This document shows positions 25,225-36,897 of a DNA stretch of 64,000 bases, in pieces (the stretch's first letter is position 1; each line of letters starts with the position of its first letter). The stretch lies in the NCBI RefSeq assembly GCF_905171765.1, contig NC_053390.1, forward strand, positions 307,896,984 to 307,960,983. The letters run 5' to 3'. Made by a program: the position numbers and the translations under genes. Under the pieces are notes generated by a model. It made no database searches, was not told where the DNA came from, and saw only the letters and a list, made by a program, of their open reading frames with translations. The stretch comes from Bufo bufo (taxonomy: Eukaryota > Chordata > Amphibia > Anura > Bufonidae).

Positions 25225-25410
25225 GATCACCCCATATAGACTCCCTGATCACCCCCCTGTCATTGATCACCACCCCTGTCATTGATCACCCCCCCTGTCA
25301 TTGATCACCCCCCTGTCATTGATCACCACCCCTGTCATTGATCACCCCCCTGTCATTGATCACCCCCCCTGTCATTGATCACCCCCCCTGTCATTGATCA
25401 CCCCCCTGTA
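25225..25410. repeat. Short tandem array, about 19-20 bp unit
   Basis: Nine or so copies of 'cctgtcattgatcaccccc' with variable C runs. The same motif is a piece of the adjoining 364-bp satellite monomer, so the array probably expanded from it. Confidence 0.85.
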
Positions 25411-25429
25411 AGGCTCCATTCAGACATTT

Positions 25430-28080
25430 TTTTGGCCCAAGTTAGCGGAATTTTTTTTTTTTTCTTACAAAGTCTCATATTCCACTAACTTGTGTCAAAA
25501 AATAAAATCTCACATGAACTCACCATACCCCTCACGGAATCCAAATGCGTAAATTTTTTTAGACATTTATATTCCAGACTTCTTCTCACGCTTTAGGGCC
25601 CCTAGAATGCCAGGGCAGTATAAATACCCCACATGTGACCCCATTTCGGAAAGAAGACACCCCCAGGTATTCCGTGAGGGGCATATTGAGTCCATGAAAG
25701 ATTGAAATTTTTGTCCCAAGTTAGCGGAACGGGAGACTTTGTGAGAAAAAAATTAAAAATATAAATTTCCGCTAACTTGTGCCAAAAAAAAAAAATTTCT
25801 ATGAACTCGCCATGCCCCTCATTGAATACCTTGTGGTGTCTTCTTTCCAAAATGGGGTCACATGTGGGGTATTTATACTGCCCTGGCATTCTAGGGGCCC
25901 CAAAGCGTGAGAAGAAGTCTGGTATCCAAATGTCTAAAAATGCCCTCCTAAAAGGACTTTGGGCACCTTTGCGCATCTAAAGTGTCACACATCTGGTATC
26001 ACCGTACTCAGGAGAAGTTGGGGAATGTGTTTTGGGGTGTCATTTTACATATACCCATGCTGGGTGAGAGAAATATCTTGGTCAAATGCCAACTTTGTAT
26101 AAAAAAATGGGAAAAGTTGTCTTTTGCCAAGATATTTCTCTCACCCAGCATAGGTATATGTAAAATGACACCCCAAAACACATTCCCCAACTTCTCCTGA
26201 ATACGGCGATACCACATGTGTGACACTTTTTTGCAGCCTAGGTGGGCAAAGGGGCCCATATTCCAAAGAGCACCTTTAGGATTTCACAGGTCATTTACCT
26301 ACTTACCACACATTAGGGCCCCTGGAAAAGGCCAGGGCAGTATAACTACCCCACAAGTGACCCCATTTTGGAAAGAAGAGACCCCAAGGTATTCGCTGAT
26401 GGGCATAGTTAGTTCATGGAAGTTTTTATTTTTTGTCACAAGTTAGTGGAATATGAGACTTTGTATGAAAAAAAAAAAAAAAAAAATCATCATTTCCACT
26501 AATTTGTGACAAAAAATAAAAAATTCTAGGAACTTGCCATGCCCCTCACGGAATACCTTGGGGTGTCTTCTTTCCAAAATGGGGTCACTTGTGGGGTAGT
26601 TATACTGCCCTGGCATTCTAGGGGCCCAAATGTGTGGTAAGGAGTTTGAAATCAAATTCTGTAAAAAATGACCTGTGAAATCCGAAAGGTGCTCTTTGGA
26701 ATATGGGCCCCTTTGCCCACCTAGGCTGCAAAAAAGTGTCACACATCTGGTATCTCCGTACTCAGGAGAAGTTGGGGAATGTGTTTTGGGGTGTCATTTT
26801 ACATATACCCATGCTGGGTGAGAGAAATATCTTGGCAAAAGACAACTTTTCCCATTTTTTTATACAAAGTTGGCATTTGACCAAGATATTTATCTCACCC
26901 AGCATCGGTATATGTAAAATGACACCCCAAAACACATTCCTCAACTTCTCCTGAATACAGAGATACCAGATGTGTGACACTTTTTTGCAGCCTAGGTAGG
27001 CAAAGGGGCCCATATTCCAAAGAGCACCTTTCGGATTTCACTCGTCATTTTTTACAGAATTTGATTTCAAACTCCTTACCACACATTTGGGCCCCTAGAA
27101 TGCCAGGGCAGTATAACTACCCCACAAGTGACCCCATTTTGGAAAGAAGAGACCCCAAGGTATTCGCTGATGGGCATAGTTAGTTCATGGAAGTTTTTAT
27201 TTTTTGTCACAAGTTAGTGGAATATGAGACTTTGTATGAAAAAAAAAAAAAAAAAATCATCATTTTCCACTAATTTGTGACAAAAAATAAAAAATTCTAG
27301 GAACTTGCCATGCCCCTCACGGAATACCTTGGGGTGTCTTCTTTCCAAAATGGGGTCACTTGTGGGGTAGTTATACTGCCCTGGCATTCTAGGGGCCCAA
27401 ATGTGTGGTAAGGAGTTTGAAATCAAATTCTGTAAAAAATGACCTGTGAAATCCGAAAGGTGCTCTTTGGAATATGGGCCCCTTTGCCAACCTAGGCTGC
27501 AAAAAAGTGTCACACATCTGGTATCTCCGTACTCAGGAGAAGTTGGGGAATGTGTTTTGGGGTGTCATTTTACATATACCCATGCTGGGTGAGAGAAATA
27601 TCTTGGCAAAAGAAAACTTTTCCCATTTTTTTATACAAAGTTGGCATTTGACCAAGATATTTATCTCACCCAGCATCGGTATATGTAAAATGACACCCCA
27701 AAACACATTCCTCAACTTCTCCTGAATACAGAGATACCAGATGTGTGACACTTTTTTGCAGCCTAGGTGGGCAAAGGGGCCCATATTCCAAAGAGCACCT
27801 TTCGGATTTCACTCGTCATTTTTTACAGAATTTGATTTCAAACTCCTTACCACACATTTGGGCCCCTAGAATGCCAGGGCAGTATAACTACCCCACAAGT
27901 GACCCCATTTTGGAAAGAAGAGACCCCAAGGTATTTCGTGATGGGCATAGTGAGTTCATAGAAGTTTTTATTTTTTGTCACAAGTTAGTGGAATATGAGA
28001 CTTTGTAAGAAAAAAAAAAAATCATCATTTTCCGCTAACTTGTGACAAAAAATAAAAAGTTCTATGAACTCACTATGCCC
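25430..28080. repeat. Chain of alternating inverted repeats with a recent 771-bp duplication
   Basis: Modules of about 380 bp alternate in orientation. Palindrome centres lie near 25760, 26095, 26480, 26865, 27250, 27635 and 28015. Two consecutive modules form a 771-bp unit duplicated almost perfectly (26443-27213 and 27214-27984). Landmarks are 'ggggtgtcattttacatat', 'tgggtgagagaaatatctt' and the A-rich centres flanked by 'ttgtcacaagttag'. Frames here are repeat artefacts. Confidence 0.85.
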
Positions 28081-28716
28081 ATCAGCGAATACCTTAGGGT
28101 GTGTACTTTCCGAAATGGGGTCATTTGTGGGGTGTTTGTACTGTCTGGCCATTGTAGAACCTCAGGAAACATGACAGGTGCTCAGAAAGTCAGAGCTGCT
28201 TCAAAAAGCGGAAATTCACATTTTTGTACCATAGTTTGTAAACGCTATAACTTTTACCCAAAGCATTTTTTTTTTACCCAAACATTTTTTTTTTATCAAA
28301 GACATGTAGAACAATAAATTTAGAGCAAAATTTATATATGGATGTAGTTTTTTTTGCAAAATTTTACAACTGAAAGTGAAAAATGTCATTTTTTTGCAAA
28401 AAAATCGTTAAATTTCAATTAATAACAAAAAAAGTTAAAATGTCAGCAGCAATGAAATACCACCAAATGGAAGCTCTATTAGTGAGAAGAAAAGGAGGTA
28501 AAATTCATTTGGGTGGTAAGTTGCATGACCGAGCAATAAACGGTGAAAGTAGTGTAGGTCAAAAGTGTAAAAAGTGGCCTGGTCTTTCAGGGTGTTTAAG
28601 CACTGGGGGCTGAGGTGGTTAAAGACAATTCTGCCATAGTTTTTTCTTTTTTTTTTACAGTGTTTACCATAAATGATAAAAATCATGGTATTTTATTATT
28701 TCGGACATTTCACTTA

Positions 28717-29002
28717 GGCTTCGTTCACATCACCGTTCAGCCTTTCCGTTCTCCTGCTCCGTTTAGTAGCAGGAGAACGGAAAGGACAGATAAGGCACAT
28801 AACTGACGCCAAACTGAGCCAAACTGAGCCCTTAGGCCCCCTAGACTCCGATTTTGAAGCGGAGACAAAAGTCCTGCATGCACAACTTTTGTCTCTGCTT
28901 CAAAATCATCTTCTGAGCAGAAACATAACGGACCCCATTATAGTCTACAGGGTCCTAAGGGCTCCGTTTGACTCAGTTTGGCGTCAGTTATGTGCCTTTG
29001 CC
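28717..29002. mobile_element. Harbinger-like foldback MITE, TTA flanks
   Basis: TTA at 28714-28716 and 29003-29005. The inner arms 'aggcacataactgacgcc' (28795) and its complement (28983) define a strong hairpin; the outer left part (28717-28790, with 'tccgttctcctgctccg' folded on itself) is unmatched on the right, so the ends are asymmetric. Confidence 0.6.
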
Positions 29003-29328
29003 TTAACCCACTAATTACAGCAAGATAATAGTACAGCGCTGAGCGGGAAGGGGTAGATGTAGGTGAAAAAGGATATTAGGACTAATGGCTTCTGTAGAAA
29101 GTATGTCTATAAATTCTGTTGGAGACTGAAGTGGTCATTCTCTACTGAATAGCACTTCAAGCAATTTGCCCAAGGTCTGAATTACATGAAAACTACCACC
29201 CGGAAACCCCTGAGGTCAAATGACCAGATAACAATGTTACAACCTAAAACTATCTGCTCCTGAGATTCTATCTCAGCTGATGACTTCATCCTTGTAAAGA
29301 TACTGACAGGAGCCCTGATAATCATGTT

Positions 29329-30720
29329 TTGTCATCTACAAGGTGGCCTGTCCACTTCATGGATGACTCATTATTTGTTTGGAGTGGCACTAAATCAGAA
29401 TTTGACTTTTTTGTCATATATATCAGTGACAACAATATGAATTTAAGATTTACACATGAATTTCAAGAGAGAAATAGCACGGGTTTGGATGTAGTTTCAG
29501 TAGGAGTGAACGATTGGGTCAAGAGTATACCATATAGGAAAAACGACTGCTGGGAATTTGATTTTGTCAGCTCATTCTTACGAGCTGCAACATGTTATAG
29601 ATAACATTTGTTGTGGGGAATTGATTCATAGACGTCATAATTCTACAGGTGATGTTGCTTTTGAGAGGGAAATAAAAAAAATCTAGTAACCGTCTCTGAG
29701 ATTCGTTGAATGGTGCAGTGGAGAGAGTTAAAAATATCATAGTGATTTATTAATGGAGGTGAAGACCAGTAAGAAAATAATATCTAAAGAGAGGAACAAT
29801 GTCACATTTGTAACCACTTACAGCAATTTAGCAAGACTAATAATAAAACGATACTTACCTGACTTGGAACAGGATGAAATACTAAGGCTACATGCACACG
29901 GCCGTTGTGTGTTTTGCGGTCCGCAAAACGCGGATGGCGTCCGTGTGCGTGAATGCCACGGACAGCCATTAATGTAACTGCCTGTTCTTGTCCGCAAAAC
30001 GGACAAGAATAGGACAGGTTATATTTTTTTTGCGGGGCCACGGAACGGAGCAACGGATTGCTGTCTGCATCTTTTGCGGCCCCATTGAAGTGAATACTGC
30101 GGCTCGGATGCGGACCAAAACAATGGTCGTGTGCATGAGGCCTAAGGCAGATTTTGAAAAAAGGTGGACATTTTGTTTCAAGGAGAGCCCTCACTTTCGG
30201 AAATATCCTTTCTCCTAGCCTAGTTGTAGATAATGGTAGGAAAGACACTAGTAAAACATGGTTAAAACATCATTTTTTATGTGGACATAAGAAAAATACC
30301 GGTATACCATGCACTTTTGTTTCTATTGTTTTTTTCATGTGTTATTTTGCAGACATATGAAATATGCAGCTACATCAATTCTAATACAGTGCATGTTATC
30401 TATCTGAGCACTTGTAAAGAATGTCTTCAGTATGTAGGACAAACAAAGGGTCCTTTGAAAGTTCCCATCAGACGTCATATTTATTATGCTGCTACCAATA
30501 AATCTACAGTACCCATGTTATGTAAACATTTTAGGGATGTACATGCGGGTCATTTATTCAGTTTTTAATTTTTAAAGAAGTTGAAAGAGTTTTTCAGCCC
30601 CAGCAGGGAGGTGATTATATGTCTAAGTTACTGAAATGCAAATTGTATCGGATTGTTGTATTACAAACACGGTATCCTACGAGTTTAAATTGCCGGGAGG
30701 ATCTTATATATTTTTTTTAG
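29329..30720 (+). pseudogene. Penelope-like polyprotein remnant (RT C-terminus plus GIY-YIG endonuclease)
   Basis: The first frame gives the RT active-site motif FMDD (29355-29366) in HFMDDSLFVWSGTKSEFDF, followed by an LDV box. A frameshift near 29590 continues as HVIDNICCGELIHRRHN. The frame 29753-29880 gives the linker NVTFVTTYSNLARLIIKRYL, interrupted by the MITE and resuming at about 30146 (ADFEKRWTFCFKESPHFRK). A further shift near 30350 leads to the endonuclease: VIYLSTCKECLQYVGQTKG (30388-30450), where VIYL and QYVG are the GIY and YIG counterparts, then the arginine region RRHIYYA. It ends with RIVVLQTRYPTSLNCREDL, the usual Penelope C-terminus. Clearly inactive. Confidence 0.8.
29886..30142. 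mobile_element. Harbinger-like MITE inside the Penelope coding region, TAA duplication
   Basis: TAA at 29883-29885 and 30143-30145 flank 'ggctacatgcacacggcc' and its complement-like end 'cgtgtgcatgaggcc'. The core has self-complementary 'tgtccgcaaaacggacaag'. Removing it with one TAA reconnects the Penelope frame. Confidence 0.8.
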
Positions 30721-31251
30721 ACCCCCACAACTATTTTTGTAGTGTTATTTGTGCTAGTGTGTGAATATGCGCTTTATTGGTATATGTAACATATGTAGAA
30801 ATGATTGACACTTGGATTAGTCGTATATACAACTCGACTGATTGTACGCGCCTGTTTATATGACCAGATCACAGTTTTTAAGGGCAATGATGAATAAGGA
30901 CTTTGTAGTCTGAAACACGTAAACCGGTTCCTGTGCTCCACTTTATATATTGTAACTTGAATTTTAAAGATTAGAATAAATTTTGAGATTTTATGGAGAT
31001 CCAAATCTGGTGCTGGATATTTCCCATTTTCTGCTCCTGATTTTGGCTTCCAATACTGCATCAGGAAACCTGAATGTATGTATATATAAAACAAAAACGA
31101 CTCAAGGGAAGGGAATATTGCACATTTCCTTGCAGTTTTTCTGTTGTTTTCTGAAGAATGAAGACACAGTCTGAAAGCAGAGAACAAATAGTTGCTAAGT
31201 GAATAAACATGTCCTACTGAATGTGAAGATTACATGTTTCTTTATATATAG

Positions 31252-31329
31252 ATTGAAAGATTGATCCAGCACTCCAGTAGTAAAGATAATAGTGACTTTT
31301 ATTCCAACATGGTTAAAAAGTTGTTACAC
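31252..31329 (-). repeat. Left part of an inverted Penelope-like terminal repeat (split by a LINE)
   Basis: The reverse complement of 31252-31329 matches 42675-42757 ('aaccatgttggaataaaag', 'ctggagtgctggatcaat'). With the LINE 31330-42543 and one target copy removed, this stretch joins 42559-42591 and the two arms form a hairpin of about 100-bp arms. Confidence 0.75.
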
Positions 31330-31653
31330 GGGGTGTGGCCTGGCATGAGTCGCATGTGAGAGCGCTCCTGCTGAAATCCTGTCTATACACCCTGAGTACC
31401 TGTTGTACGCACTCTGGACCGACACAAGGGACGCACCATTCGGTGGGGTTCGAGATACCATCCTCCAGGAGACAGAAATATGCCCAGGAAGGGTAAACCA
31501 ACGCCTAGACCTGAACGAGAGCTTCCCTTCCAACATGGCGCGGGAGAGGAGGAAGGGGAGGACCCGCAAGATAGTAGGAGCCGCGGCATAGCAGCACGGC
31601 TCAGCAAGTATGCCCGCACACCGGAGCGAGATAAAGAGTGACACAGGGAGAAT

Positions 31654-32938
31654 ATGGCGCATGATTTCTCGTCCAAAGAGGGAGAGAAGTCCACAGATGA
31701 TGATGGGCATGATGATGAGACCTCAGCAAGGCTGCCAACTAGTAAACCAAAAAAGGTGGCTGGGGATCAACATAACTCCTCTGACAAGGAACCTACCTTG
31801 AAAGATGTCATGATGGCAGTTGCAAACTGCAATACTACTCTTAAATCATTATCCCTGCAAGTGGGGAGCTTAAGGGAAGATTTGTCCTTTATAAGAAATG
31901 AGCTACATAAAATTGCTGAAAGAACCACTAAAGTGGAAAAAAGAGTGTCAGACCTAGAATATGTAACAGGGCCTCTCAAAATGGTGGCCAAGATGACAGC
32001 TCGAGATATAGATGCTTTGTTTGCCAAGACAGACGACTTGGAGAATAGGTCAAGGCGCAATAACATCAGAATTGTTGATGTTCCTGAGAAAGTGGAAGGT
32101 GCCAATGCCACTGATTACATAGAAAATGGATTTATCAAAAGTTTCAAGACAAGGGACTTTTGCCCCTACAGGTGAAACTCAAAAAATTAGAATATTGTGC
32201 AAAGTTTATTTATTTTAGTAATGAAACTTAAAAGGTGACACTAACATATGAGATAGACTCATTACATGCAAAGCGAGATATTTCAACCCTTTATTTGTTA
32301 TAATCTGGATGATTATGGTTTATAGTTTATGAAAACCCCAAAGTCACAATCTCAGGTACCCTTTGCTCAGGGGGTATGGATTAATTAGCTAACTAGAGTG
32401 TGACACTTTGAGCCTAGAATATTGAACCTTTTCACAAAATTCTAATTTTAAGATGCATTAATGCACCTCCTTTTATGGTTCAATCTCTTTTTTAATGCAA
32501 CTCCTTTTAATCTGCATTACTGAAATAAATTGACTTTTGCACGATATTCAAATTTTTCGAGTTTCACCTGTATATGCTGTGGAACGGGCACACAGAGTCC
32601 CCACTAGACCACTTCCACCTGGGAGACCGCCACGTCCAATTTTAGCTAAAATACTTTATTACAAGGACAGGGACACTATACTGAGACAAGCAGGAAATCA
32701 CCCGGATTTATCCATTAATGGTGTCCAAATGTCGCTTTATCCAGACTTCTCCACTGAAGTCCAGAAGAAAAGGGCACGCTTTCTGGACATTAAACGAAGA
32801 TTTGCGGATCCTTCAGATATCTTATTCCATGCTATTCACGGCTAAACTGAGAGTAGAGGCTATGGGCAACACACAATTTTTCAAGGATCCGGAGGAAGCA
32901 CTAAAGTGGTTGGATCTACGGTACATGAAAAGCAACTG
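31654..32938 (+). pseudogene. LINE ORF1 (L1-type nucleic-acid chaperone), interrupted
   Basis: The start MAHDFSSKEGEK gives an acidic N-terminus, then a heptad-rich coiled coil (about residues 65-110, LRED to RVSDLE) and the RRM-entry motif DLENRSRRNNIRI at about 129-141, the hallmark of L1 ORF1p. A frameshift near 32145 and a 402-bp mariner MITE (32169-32570) break it. Past the MITE the frame resumes with ERAHRVPTRPLPPGRPPRP and ILYYKDRDTILRQA, the C-terminal RNA-binding part. Another shift near 32800 precedes the end FKDPEEALKWLDLR (32880-32921). The native protein binds LINE RNA as a trimer; this copy cannot. Confidence 0.8.
32169..32570. mobile_element. Tc1/mariner MITE, 402 bp, TA flanks
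   Basis: Begins CAGGTGAAACTC and ends GAGTTTCACCTG with TA on both sides (32167-32168, 32571-32572). Terminal inverted repeats extend about 35 bases ('aaaaattagaatattgtgc' against 'gcacgatattcaaattttt'). No coding capacity. Excision restores LINE ORF1 continuity. Confidence 0.88.
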
Positions 32939-33483
32939 AAGACGAAAGATGTCGACACATGAAGTATAGAAAAATCGGGAGGACTTGTTGGTCTAATATT
33001 CTAATATGTTGTTTTTTTCCCCTGAAGGGGTGTTTGAAGTGCTTTGCTTCTTGCCCCTCCCTCATTTCCTTTTCAGTTTATTATGTTCCAGTTCGGAGGA
33101 GGGGGGTCAATACTGTTGCCGGAAGTACTAACCTAAAAGGGACTCAATATTAAGTTGAAAAGGTACCTACTGCAGCCTTGGCGCAGGAGCGTGAGTAACA
33201 TGTGGGACTTTATTAAGAGACTCTAGCCCGTGCAGTTTTAAGCATAGGGCTGGGCCATGTTGCAGAATATGTTGGGCAAAGGAGGGTGGTTCAGCCCAGG
33301 TTGGGTAGACTATATGGTCTATTACAGGGCACATTGTTTGCAGTTTTAATATTGGGATGCAGGGTTGGGGGGGGGGGGATTGGGTACACTCCAGCATTGG
33401 TAGGTTCTCAAGGGTCGAACGACGACCTTCTAACAGATGGTTTGCGGTGCTTATGAGACAGAATTACTGTATTCTATTCAATA

Positions 33484-36153
33484 ATGACTCACATGACTAA
33501 GATAATTAGCTGGAATGTAAGGAGAATGGCCGATGCAACGAAACGCCAAAGTATTTTTACATACTTGTCAAGGTTTTACCCTGCTATTTACTGCCTACAG
33601 GAGACTCATTTGACCAAACAGACACTACACACTGTGGGGAAGTCACTCGGTGCATTTGATGTTCTCCTCCCATTCCAGAGGGGTAAGCATTTTAATACAT
33701 AGGAATGTCCGTTATGAATGTATTAGAGAACATGTTGACCCTGAAGGGAGATTCATTTGTCTGTATTGTATTCTAGATGGTGTGCGTATGATTTTGGTAG
33801 TGGTTTATGTTCCCCCTCCTTTTTCAGTAATTCCTTTAAGACTAATACTGGAATTCTTGGCCCTATATGCAGGGACTCCCTGGATTTTAGTAGGGGACTT
33901 TAATAATGTACCTGACGAGAACTTAGATAGATGTAGGGTCGCCGGATCTGGAAGACTTGCAGGCCCTTCATCTCTAAATAATTTAATGACAGAAGCAGGA
34001 TGTTTGGAGGTTACAGCACCCGGCAGAGCGTAAATACTCATCTACCTCTTCCACTTACTCTTCCCTATCAAGAATTGATCTGGCCCTAGCTAATAACAGT
34101 ATGTATGCATTGATACAATTGTTGGATTACTTACCCAGATCTTTATCGGATTATTCTCCCCTGAAGGTCGAACTTTCCCTGTTGTAGGTACTAGGCTGGG
34201 ACCTATGATGTGGAGATGTAACACTTTTTGGTTGCAAGTCTTGAAAGACGTCGAAGCAGCACTGCAGGAATATTTTCATTTTAATGCAGGGATGGCCTCT
34301 GTGCACATGACGTGGAATGGTATGAAAAGCTTTTTAAGGGGGATATTAATTAAATCTATTTGTAGGCAAAAATCCAAATCAAAGGAAGCGGATACTCGTA
34401 TGCACAAAAATAAGGAAGCAGAAGCAGCATATGTTTTAGCTCCCTCGGTACTGGCAAGCACACAGTTAAAAATTGCCCAAGAAAATCTGAGATGCCACCT
34501 GCTACAAGTGGCGGACAGGAAAAGATTATTTTTTAAGCAACGCCTTTTTGGAGAAGGAGAAAGAGTGGGACATTTATTATCAGTCATTTTCAAAGCGCAA
34601 CAGGGGTCGAATTGCATTACAGAGCTAGTAGATTCTCAAGGGAACAGGAGGACAGGCACTGGGGACATTTTGGATACCCTGGAGGAGTACTATGCTTCTT
34701 TATATACTGTACATCTAGGACCTCATGCTCAGAGTTAGAGATAGTGGATTTTCTGGTAGGGATTAACCTAGCCAAAATAACATCGGAAGCAAAGGCCTCG
34801 CTAGAAGCCCCGTTGAGTTTAGACGAACTGGAGGCAACATTGAATACCATGGCCAATGATAAAGCCCCAGGTACAAATGATCTCCCGGTGGAGATCTATA
34901 AACGGTTCCAAGAGGTGTTGCTACCTGAGTTACTGAAGGTTTTCCAATACTCATTAGAGATGTGCACTCTCAATGAATCGATGCAGGAAGCACTTATTGT
35001 GGTAATACCGAACCCTGGTAAAGACCCCACACTTCCGGACTCATATAGACCTATCTCGCTGCTCACGGCTGACGTTAAGATATTGGCCAAGGCCCTTGCG
35101 ATGAGATTGTCTAAAGTGATTTCTACCATAATACATTCAGATCAGACTGGCTTTATGCCCCAAAAATCTATTCCCATTAACATATGAAGAGTATTTACCA
35201 GTCCGCAGTTTGAGGCGGATAATAGGGGTGATAGAGCTGTGTTAGCACTGGACGCAGCAAAAGCCTTCGATAGTGTAGAGTGGAGGTATTTATGGTGTAC
35301 ACTACGTATAATGAGCTTTGGCCAACATTTTATCAAATGGGTTCAAGTACTATACTCGAACCCGAGAGCGAGTATTAGAGCTAATAGAGGGGTATCATCG
35401 ACTTTTAGGCTAGCCAGAGGGACCCGGCAGGGATGGCCACTGTCCCCTTTGCTATTTGCAATAGCGATTGAACCGCTAGCAGCAGCAGTGCGTAGCTCAT
35501 CAATAATAAAAGGCTTCCAGTATGGCCAGATACACAACAAAGTGGCCATGTATGCAGATGACACCCTGCTGTTTCTAGGGGACACGTCGGCGTCTCTGTC
35601 GGAAGCCATGTCTCTAATGTCTGGTCTGACAATACATTGGCATAAATCAGCATTGATGTTTCTGGATGGACAGACTTCCTCGGTGATTGCTATAGAGAAC
35701 AATATACCATGTGTGGACAGCATCAAATATTAAGGGATTAATAATTCACCCCATCTTTCTGACTTTGAGGAGTTAAACTTAATGCCAATGTTCAGGAAAT
35801 TCCAACAAAAGACCAGGGTGTGGTATAAGCTGTTTCTGTCCGTAGTGGGGAGAGTTAATCTATTAAAAATGATAATGATGCCCCAACTCTTATATATATT
35901 ACATAATGCCCCGGGATGGATATCATTAGACAAGTTCCAGAAGATAAATACTATTTTTAGAGAATTGGTATGGTGGAGGGGTCACGCCAGAATTAGGCTG
36001 GAAACTCTACAATATGCAAAGTCAGCGGGGAGTCTGCCTCTGCCTAACCCGTGGATCTACTACCTGGCGGCACAAGGCCAGCATTTCAGGGGATGGATAG
36101 AACCAGACATCAGTGAATAGGTAACTTATTAGACAAGGGGGTACTTAGACTAT
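33484..36153 (+). pseudogene. LINE ORF2 N-terminal two thirds: APE endonuclease and reverse transcriptase
   Basis: The start MTHMTKIISWNVRRM contains the APE asparagine motif, followed by YCLQETHL (catalytic glutamate). A shift near 33690 leads to the frame with LVGDFNNV (33889-33912). SRIDLALAN near 34071 closes the endonuclease domain. A linker follows (34205-34738). RT motifs: MANDKAPGTNDLPVEIYK, SYRPISLLTADVKILAKAL, LDAAKAFDSVEW (35248-35283), RQGWPLSPLLF and YADD (35551-35562). The thumb-like part runs to about 36117. Frameshifts near 33690, 34045, 34195, 34735, 35187 and 35733 plus stops disable it. The frame is cut at TTAA 36154 by a T2 element. Confidence 0.85.
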
Positions 36154-36345
36154 TTAAAGGAAAACTGTCACCTGGATTTTGTGTATAGAGCGAAGGACAT
36201 GGGTTGCTAGATGGCCGCTAGCACATCCGCAATATCCAGTCCCCATAGCTCTGTGTGCTTTTATTGTGTATAAAAACCGATTTGATACATATGCAAATTA
36301 ACCTGAGATGAGTCAGAGCTTGAAAATATGACTCTATTTCACTTT
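36154..36345. mobile_element. T2/Kolobok-like MITE, left half only
   Basis: TTAA 36154-36157 then 'aaggaaaactgtcacctgg'. Through 'gactctatttcac' it follows the left arm of the copy at 23161-23526; the right arm is absent. It interrupts LINE ORF2. Confidence 0.75.
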
Positions 36346-36897
36346 TGGGTGACCCTTCACTACGTGTTGAGACACAATTATATTTTTATTTTACAAATGA
36401 TCCGTGAGACCAATGGCTGTCTCTAGGTTGACACATGTTACTTGGGCCTATCAGGGATCGGCTTCTATGTTGCCATCATTTCCGCCTCCTTTTTTCGTCC
36501 AATGGCCTCCTCCGTCTCTTTTTTGTATTTGCGCATGCGCTTACTGTGGTACCGCCGGCTGACCGTAACCTCTACTGCGCATCCACAAGGACTTAGACTC
36601 AGCGCTCTCTTTGTGCGCTGAACCCGAGGATGACGAGCTTCCTGTGCGCCTGCGCCCCTCTGTTGCTATGGTACCGCCGGCTGGTCATGGACTCTACTGC
36701 GCATCCGCGAAACCCCAGAATCAGCTCTCTCGTTGTGCGCTGAACCCTAGGGGAACGGACTGGCTATGCGCCTGCGTTCCTCTGTGACATTCTCTCCCTG
36801 GATACGGTATCCTGGACTTGTCTCCTTTATTAGGTATCTAAAATCCACATTATCTTGCTGGCGTCACCAATCTCTTTGACCAGTCATTACCTATATA

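Larger units (their letters stand above)
23523..28622. mobile_element. Large (5.1 kb) TTAA-flanked composite element filled with satellites
   Basis: Bounded by TTAACCACCTC at 23523 and its complement GAGGTGGTTAA ending at 28622. Only about 11 terminal bases are clearly inverted. Contents in order: GC-rich left end; 364-bp higher-order satellite (23960-25210); short 'cctgtcattgatcacc' array (25225-25410); chain of alternating palindromes (25430-28080); AT-rich right end. No transposase or other protein was recognised; frames are repeat artefacts. Similar CCACCTC-ended repeats occur in frogs by my recollection; class uncertain (TTAA-specific). Confidence 0.6.
29310..31060 (+). mobile_element. 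Penelope-like retroelement, 5'-truncated and decayed
   Basis: It contains the end of an RT, a GIY-YIG endonuclease and a 3' terminal region with a 'gaaacacgta' motif (30912-30921) and 'tggtgctggatatttcc' near the end. It is interrupted by a Harbinger-like MITE at 29886-30142. The RT-then-GIY-YIG order is diagnostic of Penelope-like elements. The left border near 29310 is approximate. Confidence 0.8.

Noticed and set aside
23960..25410. Possible CRISPR-like array (repeats with spacers)
   Set aside because: Monomers are similar along their full length with no unique spacers, and the genome is a vertebrate nuclear genome.
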